A stretch of 11,033 nucleotides of DNA from Actinomycetota bacterium (GTDB taxonomy: Bacteria > Actinomycetota > Thermoleophilia > UBA2241). Positions 1 to 4,951 of this stretch are shown here, one piece after another. The DNA lies in assembly GCA_003132645.1 (NCBI GenBank), contig PKYM01000090.1:1-11033 (forward strand). The letters are read 5' to 3'. The position numbers and the translations under genes are program-made. The notes below the pieces were generated by a model. The model saw nothing but the letters and a program-made list of their open reading frames with translations, made no database searches and was not told the origin of the DNA. How positions within the stretch are numbered: the first letter of the stretch is position 1; each line of letters opens with the position of its first letter.

Positions 1-336
1 AAGAAGTGGATGGAAGAGGTGCGTTCGCTGGGCCTGCACAAAGAGGTCAAGATCCTCGCCGGCATCACCCCCATCAAGGGCGCCGGCATGGCCAGATACA
101 TGAAGAAGTTCGTGCCCGGCATGGACGTGCCGCAGGAGATCGTCGACCGCATCGCCGCCCAGGAGAAGGGCGCGCCGCAGCAGGCCGAAGGCAAGAAGCT
201 GGCCGTCGAGATGGTCAAGGAGATCGCCGAGATTGAAGGCGTGGCCGGCATACACCTCATGGCGGTCGAGTGGGAGCCGGCGGTACCGGAAATCGTCGAG
301 GCCGCCGGTCTCTTGCCGCGCCCGGCAGTGGCGTAG
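1..336 (+). CDS. metF: Methylenetetrahydrofolate reductase (MetF), C-terminal part, 5' truncated by window edge
   Basis: The reading frame is open from base 1 to the TAG at 334-336, so only the last 111 residues are visible. They carry motifs typical of the MTHFR TIM barrel: a strand ILAGITPIKGAG, followed by ARYMKKFVPGMDVP, an EIV-rich helix, and GVAGIHLMAVEWEPAVPEIV close to the C terminus. MetF interconverts 5,10-methylene- and 5-methyl-tetrahydrofolate using FAD. The version that ends AGLLPRP is the one I associate with Hdr-linked MTHFRs of anaerobes rather than the methionine-biosynthesis enzyme of aerobes. hdrC starts 16 nt downstream, so the two are probably cotranscribed. In Moorella-type acetogens MetF sits in a complex with MetV and HdrABC-MvhD, which would make the methyl-branch reductase receive electrons through Hdr subunits. 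The family call is firm; the complex is inferred from gene order. Confidence 0.9.
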   Translation, partial: KKWMEEVRSLGLHKEVKILAGITPIKGAGMARYMKKFVPGMDVPQEIVDRIAAQEKGAPQQAEGKKLAVEMVKEIAEIEGVAGIHLMAVEWEPAVPEIVEAAGLLPRPAVA

Positions 337-352
337 CGGGAAGGAGGGTGAC

Positions 353-976
353 GTGACGACGACCATCGATGCCACGCTCGCCCGCCGCGTCAACCGTGGC
401 TCGGGCGAGAACGCCTACAAATGCTATCAGTGCAAGAAGTGCAGCACGGGCTGCCCGGTCGCCGGCTTCGGCGACCTGCACCCGGCGCAGATCATGCGCG
501 CCGTGCAGCTCGGCGCCGTCGAGGCCGCCGTCGACAGCCGCTTCATCTGGCTGTGCACCGGCTGCGAGACGTGCACCACACGGTGCCCTCAGGGGATCGA
601 CATCGCGGCCATCATGGACGAGCTGCGCATGATCGCCCGCGAGGAGCACCGGGTGCGCAGCGACGCACCGTTTGCCAACATCCTCAAGCTCAACTACGAC
701 TCGTTCCGGCGCTGGGGCAGGCTCTACGAGGTCGAGCTGCTGGCCCTAGACAAGGCCACCCGGCTGTCCAGTCTCACAGACGACGTCGTGATGGGCATCC
801 GCATGTTCCTGAAGGGCAAGATCAACCCGCTGCCGACCTTCGGCGACCGCGCCCAGATGAAGCGCATGACCGATGTCGCCGACCGTATCAACCGCGACAA
901 GCGGGCCGTCTCGCGGGCCATGGACCTGCCCGACACCGCCTCGCTCCCACCGGCCTCGCCGGGAGGTGTCCGATGA
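353..976 (+). CDS. hdrC: Heterodisulfide reductase subunit C-like protein (HdrC), two [4Fe-4S] ferredoxin
   Basis: A 207-aa protein with two cysteine quartets of the Cx2Cx2Cx3CP type: C24, C27, C30, C34 (CYQCKKCSTGCP) and C68, C71, C74, C78 (CTGCETCTTRCP). Each is expected to hold one [4Fe-4S] cluster. There is no membrane segment, as in soluble HdrC, the electron carrier between the flavin subunit HdrA and the catalytic-type subunit HdrB. The length matches HdrC (about 180-210 aa). I chose the GTG at 353 because AAGGAGG at 341-347 lies 5 nt upstream and the first quartet then sits near residue 24, as usual. A longer in-frame reading from 233 would overlap metF and lacks a ribosome site. The TGA overlaps the hdrB start (ATGA at 973-976), so the two are translationally coupled. 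The context MetF-HdrC-HdrB argues for electron supply to methylene-THF reduction rather than CoM-CoB heterodisulfide chemistry. Confidence 0.93.
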   Translation: MTTTIDATLARRVNRGSGENAYKCYQCKKCSTGCPVAGFGDLHPAQIMRAVQLGAVEAAVDSRFIWLCTGCETCTTRCPQGIDIAAIMDELRMIAREEHRVRSDAPFANILKLNYDSFRRWGRLYEVELLALDKATRLSSLTDDVVMGIRMFLKGKINPLPTFGDRAQMKRMTDVADRINRDKRAVSRAMDLPDTASLPPASPGGVR

Positions 977-1833
977 GCCGCGTCGCCTACTATCCGGGGT
1001 GCTCGCTGCACGGCACCGCCAGGGAGCTCGAGAGCTCGTTCGTGGGCACCGCCGTCAAGCTGGGCGTCGATCTCGTCGAGATCCCCGGCTGGGAGTGCTG
1101 CGGCAACACCGCCGCGCACGCCACCAACCGGCTGCTGGCCACCGCCCTGCCGGCCAACGAGATGGCCAAGGTCAAAGACGACATGGGTCTCGAGCGCGTC
1201 GCGGTACCCTGCGCGGCCTGCTTCGCCCGTTTCATGGCCACCAACCACGAGGTCGAAGACGCCGACACGGCGCACGACGTGGCCCAGGTCGTCGGGCGCC
1301 CCTACGCCGGCGGCGTGGGCGTGCTCAACCTGGTCGACTTCTACCACGACGAGGTCGGCCTCGAGGCGCTCGAGGCCAAGGCCGTCCGGCCGTTCGCGGG
1401 CCTCAAGGTGGCGGCCTACTACGGTTGCCTGCTGACCCGTCCGCCCAAGATCACGCTGGCCGAAGATCCCGAGTACCCGACCCACATGGACGAGGTCCTC
1501 GAGACTCTGGGCTGCGAGCCGGTCGAGTGGACGTTCAAGACCGACTGCTGCGGCGCCTCGCTGGCTCTCTGCGAGCAGGCCGTGGTCGTCGAGCTGGTGC
1601 GCAAGATCATCGTCAACGCCCGCGCCTGCGGCGCGCAGGCGATCGCCTGCGCCTGCCCGCTCTGCCAGGTCAACCTCGACAGCCGCCAGGGCGACATCAA
1701 AAAGACCGACCCGTCGTGGATCGACGTGCCGATCGTCTACCTGAGCCAGTTCGTCGGGCGCGCGATCGGCGTGGGCGCCGCCGACCTCGGCCTCAAGAAG
1801 CACATGGTGGCCGCGGAAGCGCTGCTGGCTTAG
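973..1833 (+). CDS. hdrB: Heterodisulfide reductase subunit B-like protein (HdrB), two CCG domains
   Basis: A 286-aa protein with two CCG (cysteine-rich, DUF224) domains. The first quintet is C10, C42-C43, C80, C83, i.e. Cx31CCx36CxxC, exactly the family pattern. The second is C152, C192-C193, C228, C231, i.e. Cx39CCx34CxxC, one residue short in the last spacer. Such motifs bind the non-cubane [4Fe-4S] clusters of HdrB, where disulfide or related two-electron chemistry occurs. The length is close to the usual 290 aa and both motifs are complete, so the protein should be functional. Translation starts at an ATG that overlaps the hdrC stop. A strong palindrome follows 25 nt after the stop, so hdrB is the last gene of its operon. 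No hdrA follows, so the flavin subunit must be upstream of the window or elsewhere. The true substrate in bacteria with MetF-linked Hdr is not known; I infer a role as part of an electron-transfer or bifurcating complex. Confidence 0.92.
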   Translation: MSRVAYYPGCSLHGTARELESSFVGTAVKLGVDLVEIPGWECCGNTAAHATNRLLATALPANEMAKVKDDMGLERVAVPCAACFARFMATNHEVEDADTAHDVAQVVGRPYAGGVGVLNLVDFYHDEVGLEALEAKAVRPFAGLKVAAYYGCLLTRPPKITLAEDPEYPTHMDEVLETLGCEPVEWTFKTDCCGASLALCEQAVVVELVRKIIVNARACGAQAIACACPLCQVNLDSRQGDIKKTDPSWIDVPIVYLSQFVGRAIGVGAADLGLKKHMVAAEALLA

Positions 1834-1858
1834 CGACGCCGCGGTCTAGAGAAGCAAA

Positions 1859-1896
1859 AACGCGCGAGGGGCGCCGGCCGGCGCCCCTCGCGCGTT
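1859..1896. terminator. Perfect 38-bp palindrome ending the metF-hdrCB operon
   Basis: Arms of 19 bp (aacgcgcgaggggcgccgg and its exact complement) meet without a spacer at 1877/1878. The RNA would form a very stable GC hairpin 25 nt after the hdrB stop. On the + strand only TT follows, so it is not a classic U-tract terminator there. On the - strand the hairpin is followed by TTTTT (complement of 1856-1860). I read it as a terminator or 3'-end stabiliser for the hdrB transcript. Confidence 0.7.
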
Positions 1897-1996
1897 CCGG
1901 CCACGCGACGCCGCCAGGCGGGGATTTCCGTCCCCACCGCGTGGTATCGTACGGAGCTCGTCGAGCGCTCGTCTCGGCAGATCACGAGGAGCCTGC

Positions 1997-2191
1997 ATGC
2001 CGGAGATCATCATCGAGACCGCCGCTGTGGCGTGGTTCGTGCGCCTGCCCGAGGGCCGTCCGGCCGAGACCCGGCCGGCCACCGAGGCGGGCCTCGCCGA
2101 ACTCACCCGGCGCTGCTTTCCGTGCCACGTGCAGCAATGGTTCGAGATCGCCCTGCGCGAGGCATGCTGCGAACAGAGGGAGGGCCTGTGA
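1997..2191 (+). CDS. Small hypothetical protein (64 aa), coupled to the downstream MBL-fold gene
   Basis: I do not recognise this family. The start is well supported: GAGGAG at 1986-1991 lies 5 nt before the ATG. The TGA overlaps the next gene's GTG start (GTGA at 2188-2191), which argues for real, coupled translation. The sequence begins with a short hydrophobic stretch (PEIIIETAAVAWFVRLPEG) and ends in a likely amphipathic helix holding C40, C43 and H44 (CFPCH) plus the pair C57-C58. There is no signal peptide, so the CxxCH is unlikely to be a c-type haem site. It could bind metal or an Fe-S cluster, or be redox-active. Because it is coupled to a metallo-beta-lactamase-like protein, it may be a partner or accessory subunit. 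Function unknown. Confidence 0.7.
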   Translation: MPEIIIETAAVAWFVRLPEGRPAETRPATEAGLAELTRRCFPCHVQQWFEIALREACCEQREGL

Positions 2192-2895
2192 ACGAGATCG
2201 AACCCGTGAGCGAGATCGCACCCGGCATCTTCCGCTGGCAGACGCGCCACCCCGAGTGGCACACGCGCATCGAGTGGGGGCACGAGGTGGCCAGCTTCGC
2301 CCTCACCGGCGACCAGGCGCTCACCCTGGTCGACCCGCAGCTGCCCGCCGTGGACTCGCCCACCCGCCCCGCGGTCGAGCAGGCCCTCGACCGGCTGGCC
2401 GGAGCGGCATCAAGGCTCGACATCACGATCACCATCCCCTACCACGCGCGTAGCGCCGAGGAGCTCTTCGAGCGCTACCGCGAGAGCCTCGAGGTGGCGA
2501 TCTGGGGACATCCGGCGGTCGCCAAGCGCTTCTCCGGCAAGGCCACCCCTCTCACGCCGATCGAGCCCGGCGAGGCGGTCGGCCGGTCGGCCGTCGCCCT
2601 GGCGATCGGCAAGCCCCGGCGTTATGAGACTCCGCTCTATTTCGCGGCCCACAAGGCGCTCGCCTTCGGCGACGCGGTGATCGGTATCGACGGCGGGCTG
2701 CGCGTCTGGCAGCAGGCCCCGACCTCACCGACCTGGTATGACGAGCGCTTCGCGCCGACGCTGGCGCCGCTGCTCCAGCTCGACTTCGAACGGGTACTCC
2801 CCACCCACGGGGACCCCGTGCTGCACGACGCTCGCCGGGCGCTGCGCGCCGCCGTGGCCGCCGGTCCCTGGGACTACCGCAACCACCCCAACTAG
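2188..2895 (+). CDS. MBL-fold metallo-hydrolase-like protein with degraded metal site
   Basis: A 235-aa protein with the layout of a metallo-beta-lactamase fold: N-terminal strands ending in LTLVDPQLPAVD, then ITITIPYHARSAEELFERY where the metal motif HxHxDH should be, then IWGHPAVAKRF, then ETPLYFAAHKALAFGDAVIG (matching the usual GHTPG...lfvGDal region) and near the C terminus RVLPTHGDPV. Only one His remains in the first motif and the GHTPG His is lost (TPLYFAAHKA), so a normal dinuclear zinc site looks unlikely. It may be a non-hydrolytic or single-metal relative. The GTG at 2188 was chosen for its overlap with the upstream stop and the purine-rich GAGGGAGGG just before it; a longer in-frame reading would overlap the 64-aa gene. 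MBL fold: fairly sure. Substrate: unknown. Confidence 0.75.
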   Translation: MNEIEPVSEIAPGIFRWQTRHPEWHTRIEWGHEVASFALTGDQALTLVDPQLPAVDSPTRPAVEQALDRLAGAASRLDITITIPYHARSAEELFERYRESLEVAIWGHPAVAKRFSGKATPLTPIEPGEAVGRSAVALAIGKPRRYETPLYFAAHKALAFGDAVIGIDGGLRVWQQAPTSPTWYDERFAPTLAPLLQLDFERVLPTHGDPVLHDARRALRAAVAAGPWDYRNHPN

Positions 2896-2916
2896 CGGCT
2901 GCTCCCTTTCGGGGTC

Positions 2917-2964
2917 GTTCTCGCCGCGGCCTGTTCTCGCCGCGGCCTGTTCGCACCGCGACCT
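2917..2964. repeat. 16-bp tandem repeat, three units, upstream of the PAS gene
   Basis: Two identical copies of gttctcgccgcggcct (2917-2932, 2933-2948) are followed by a third copy with three mismatches (2949-2964). The array lies in the 133-nt gap between the MBL-fold gene and the PAS gene, about 20 nt before a possible -10 element (TAGACT, 2986-2991). It could be a set of protein-binding sites or simple slippage. No function can be read from sequence alone. Confidence 0.7.
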
Positions 2965-3028
2965 GCCGTCGCGGTCAAAGAGGGCTAGACTCATCTCCAC
3001 GGCTTTAGCGACAAAGGAGATCCCGAAA

Positions 3029-3427
3029 ATGACCCTCTTCTTTCAGCGGGGCGCGATCGACAAAGAGCATTTGAAGTTCGTGCTGCGTATGCTGCCGATC
3101 GACGTGAGCTTCGCCGACGAAGACGACGTGTTGCGCTACTGGTCGGGGCGCACGTATCGCACCTGCGATCCGCATTTCATCGGCCAGGACATCCGCGCCT
3201 GCCACCCCGCCGCCTCGCTCGACACCCTCGAAGCCATCCTCGCCGCTTTCAAGAGCGGCGAGCGCGACGTCGCCGAGGGCTGGCACGACGACGACGGACA
3301 CTTCAACTACACGCGCTACACGGCGGTGCGCGACGACGAGGGCGTCTACCGCGGCATCCTCGAGGTCAACTCAGACCTGACCGAGGCGCGGGCGCTCGAC
3401 GGCCAGCAGGCCTTGCCGGGCTGGTAG
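3029..3427 (+). CDS. Stand-alone PAS domain protein, DUF438-type C-terminal PAS
   Basis: A 132-aa protein that is one PAS domain. From about residue 18 it reads LRMLPIDVSFADEDDVLRYWSG, then FIGQDIRACHP, then FKSGERDVAEGW, FNYTRYTAVRDDEG and YRGILEVNSDLTEAR. This order is that of the PAS domain at the end of DUF438/hemerythrin-type proteins, where the CHP motif (here C58-H59-P60) is conserved. No DUF438, hemerythrin, kinase or other output domain is attached, so it must act as a small sensor or binding protein with a partner. A further Cys (C46) lies near the CHP motif; metal, haem or Fe-S binding is possible but not shown. The start is set by AAAGGAG at 3013-3019, 9 nt before the ATG. It has its own upstream region with a 16-bp repeat and runs convergently into the regulator at 3501. 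Confidence 0.85.
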   Translation: MTLFFQRGAIDKEHLKFVLRMLPIDVSFADEDDVLRYWSGRTYRTCDPHFIGQDIRACHPAASLDTLEAILAAFKSGERDVAEGWHDDDGHFNYTRYTAVRDDEGVYRGILEVNSDLTEARALDGQQALPGW

Positions 3428-3495
3428 ATCGCGGCTGTCGGAGGATCGCGGCCGTCTGGCAATCGCAGCGGTCGGGAGATCGCGGCGGTCGGGGG
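3428..3495. repeat. 17-bp tandem repeat, exactly four units, between convergent genes
   Basis: Units at 3428-3444, 3445-3461, 3462-3478 and 3479-3495 match an approximate consensus atcgcggcggtcgggag. The array begins at the base after the PAS stop codon and ends 5 nt before the minus-strand regulator's stop codon, so it fills the gap between them. The unit length is not a multiple of three, so it is not a protein repeat. There are no spacers, so it is not CRISPR. It may be a minisatellite-like insertion or act in 3'-end formation. Confidence 0.85.
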
Positions 3496-3500
3496 CGTTC

Positions 3501-4205
3501 CTAGACCGGCAGCGCGAACTCGTGCACGCAGGCCGGGTCGCCATCGACGATCGAACCCGTCTGACGGTACGCGCGGGGGTCGGCCCCAACGAGCCCGCAG
3601 AGCAGACCCGAGCACAGACCGCAGACCACGGCGGGGCGCTCGCGGGCGATCTCGAGATACAGGCAGTTGTTCGCCTCGACGACCAGCGTGTGATCGTCTC
3701 TGACCGTGGCGCGGGGGCTGCACCCGGTCTCGCACAGATAGGACACGATGCTGCCCAGGTTGAGCCGGCCGTCGCGCGAGAACTGACCTCCGGGCAAGCT
3801 CGTCGCCGCTTGGCGGCCGCATTCGCAGCCGACCTCTTCGGCGAGCGTCACGGAGCTCCCGTTGAGCTTCGCCGCCAGGCGCACGAGCATGGCCGACAAC
3901 GACCTGTACTGCCGCGGGGGCACCTGGATGTCGAGGCGCGTAGTCGCTGGCGAGTAGACCTTGGCGGGGCGGCCGCCCCGCGGGTTGCGCCGCGTGCCGA
4001 CGGTGACAAGACCGGCCTCGGCGAGCTTTTCGAGGTGCGAGCGGGCGACCGTGCGATGCAGACCGAAGACCGCGGCGGTCTCGCCGGCTGAGACGGGATC
4101 AGACGACGTGATGACGTGTTCGAACATGGCGAATCTGGTCGCGTCCCCGAGAGCACCCCCCAGAGTCGCCAGCAGCGAGAGATCCCATTGCTGTACGACT
4201 GCCAT
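3501..4205 (-). CDS. Winged-helix transcriptional regulator with Cys-rich SufR-like C-terminal domain
   Basis: A 234-aa protein. Residues about 9-90 form an ArsR/DeoR-type winged helix: ALGDATRFAMFEHV, the recognition segment LHRTVARSHLEKLAEAGLV and the wing GGRPAKVYSP. The C-terminal half holds many cysteines: C127, C129, C158, C162, C181, C195, C198, C203 and C226. The segment from NNC181 through VVC195 to DPAC226 resembles the region of SufR and its actinobacterial relatives that binds an Fe-S cluster, so I infer an Fe-S or redox-sensing regulator. The spacings differ from textbook SufR and there are extra cysteines, so the ligand is uncertain. The ATG at 4203-4205 follows a promoter-like sequence directly and has no ribosome site; upstream in-frame starts would run through that promoter. 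It is divergent from the 65-aa gene at 4359, a likely target, and convergent with the PAS gene. Confidence 0.82.
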   Translation of the reverse strand: MAVVQQWDLSLLATLGGALGDATRFAMFEHVITSSDPVSAGETAAVFGLHRTVARSHLEKLAEAGLVTVGTRRNPRGGRPAKVYSPATTRLDIQVPPRQYRSLSAMLVRLAAKLNGSSVTLAEEVGCECGRQAATSLPGGQFSRDGRLNLGSIVSYLCETGCSPRATVRDDHTLVVEANNCLYLEIARERPAVVCGLCSGLLCGLVGADPRAYRQTGSIVDGDPACVHEFALPV

Positions 4206-4214
4206 CGAGTAGTC

Positions 4215-4242
4215 ACTATACGCCCCTCGTACGGCGTTACAA
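4215..4242 (-). promoter_or_regulatory. Promoter of the regulator gene, predicted leaderless transcript
   Basis: Read on the minus strand: TTGTAA (4242-4237), 16-bp spacer, TATAGT (4220-4215). Transcription would begin about 7 nt further on, near 4208, only about three bases from the ATG at 4205. No Shine-Dalgarno sequence is seen, which fits a leaderless mRNA. The call is by match to sigma-70-type consensus only. Confidence 0.6.
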
Positions 4243-4358
4243 AACCAACAACCACCACTCCCCCCACCGACCCGGCTTGCAGCGCGCCCCGGGTGGGTAT
4301 CTCCCGGTGACGCCGACGCCCGGCGCCGGCAGCCCACCACCGGTTGAAGGGGAAAGCC

Positions 4359-4556
4359 ATGATCAAAGTGAAGACCTTCGCAACGCCGATCAAGATCTTC
4401 GCCACCATCCGTGAGCTCACCGAGTTAGACGAGACGGTCAGCCGGTTCCTCGCCGACGAGAAGGCGACCGCCGTCTACTCGGTGAGCGACTCGACGACAG
4501 CCGGCGACACCGGCGAGACCATCGGCCTGATCCGCGTGGTCGCCTACGAGGTCTAG
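4359..4556 (+). CDS. Small conserved-looking hypothetical protein (65 aa)
   Basis: A 65-aa protein with an alternating beta-strand look: MIKVKTFATPIKIFA, then a helix (RELTELDETVSRFLADEK), then two strands AVYSVSDSTT and IGLIRVVAYEV joined by a Gly/Thr/Asp loop. It is charged and soluble, without Cys, signal peptide or membrane segment. The pattern of an N-terminal IKVK strand, central helix and YSVS strand recalls the small sporulation protein Cse60, but the similarity is weak and I do not claim homology. The start follows AAGGGGA at 4347-4353, 5 nt before the ATG; a TTG in the same frame at 4344 is less likely. It is divergent from the Cys-rich regulator with 153 nt between starts, and is a natural candidate for control by it. 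Function unknown. Confidence 0.75.
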   Translation: MIKVKTFATPIKIFATIRELTELDETVSRFLADEKATAVYSVSDSTTAGDTGETIGLIRVVAYEV

Positions 4557-4613
4557 GCGTCGCCGGCGGTCCCGGCTTGCGCCGTGACCCCCTCGCCGCC
4601 TGCAGTCGGCCGG

Positions 4614-4642
4614 TTGCGCTGCTCCCGGTCGGCCGCTAGGAT
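4614..4642 (+). promoter_or_regulatory. Sigma-70-type promoter of the cobalamin riboswitch transcript
   Basis: TTGCGC (4614-4619), 17-bp spacer, TAGGAT (4637-4642). The expected start near 4649 is just before the first stem of the riboswitch at 4651, which strongly supports the assignment. Confidence 0.75.
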
Positions 4643-4650
4643 GCCGCTTG

Positions 4651-4804
4651 GAGACGCCCGCAAGGGCCTTGAGGGAAGACGGTGCGAAGCCGTCGCGGAC
4701 CCGCCGCTGTAACCGGGGACGAACGTCGCAAACGAAGCCACTGCCGGCATGCCGGCGGGAAGGCGCGGCGCAAGGATGATCCGGTAAGCCAGAAGACCTG
4801 TCTC
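4651..4804 (+). ncRNA. Cobalamin (B12) riboswitch aptamer
   Basis: The closing stem is GAGAC (4651-4655) with GTCTC (4800-4804). Inside are the family's conserved elements in order: gggaagacggtgcgaagcc with hairpin GACGG/CCGTC (4678-4682 / 4690-4694), cgctgtaaccgggga (4705-4719), the core agccactg (4736-4743) followed by a GCCGGC/GCCGGC hairpin (4743-4756) and gggaagg (4757-4763), and the B12 box agccagaagacctg (4787-4800). The aptamer binds adenosyl- or methylcobalamin and normally turns its gene off when B12 is plentiful. It is followed by an intrinsic terminator and an APC permease gene, so the control is probably transcription attenuation. Confidence 0.96.
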
Positions 4805-4876
4805 TGATGCAGTGCCGTTGCCGCCCTCGTGGTACAGGGGCGGGAATCGGCGTGCGCGCGGATCCAAAAACGGAGG

Positions 4877-4918
4877 ATCCCGGACTTCGGCTCGCAAGAG
4901 TCTGAGCCCGGGATTTTT
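4877..4918 (+). terminator. Intrinsic terminator of the riboswitch expression platform
   Basis: Outer stem ATCCCGG (4877-4883) with CCGGGAT (4908-4914), weaker inner pairing, and a top stem CTC/GAG closing a GCAA tetraloop (4894-4897). A run of five T (4914-4918) follows at once. It sits between the aptamer and the permease start at 4952. An alternative pairing of GGATCC (4860-4865) with GGATCC (4875-4880) would break the terminator stem and could be the antiterminator; that switch is inference. Confidence 0.85.
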
Positions 4919-4951
4919 CGTTGGCGAGTCGGACGCGGAGGTCGGCGGCAG

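Noticed and set aside
724..1803. Open frame of 359 codons on the minus strand across hdrC/hdrB
   Set aside because: It overlaps two genes with complete Fe-S motifs; its composition is that of a shadow frame.
2112..2130. CxxCH in the 64-aa protein as a c-type haem site
   Set aside because: There is no signal peptide for export, which c-type haem attachment requires; metal binding or chance is more likely.
873..2453. Long + strand frame across hdrB and the next two genes
   Set aside because: It is very rich in Arg/Gly/Pro, crosses the palindrome at 1859-1896 and conflicts with three better supported genes.
3428..3495. CRISPR array
   Set aside because: The 17-bp units abut with no spacers, and no cas gene is nearby.
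4829..4951. GTG at 4829 as start of the permease
   Set aside because: It would put 41 codons through the riboswitch terminator (4877-4918) and has no ribosome site; ATG 4952 has GGAGGT upstream.
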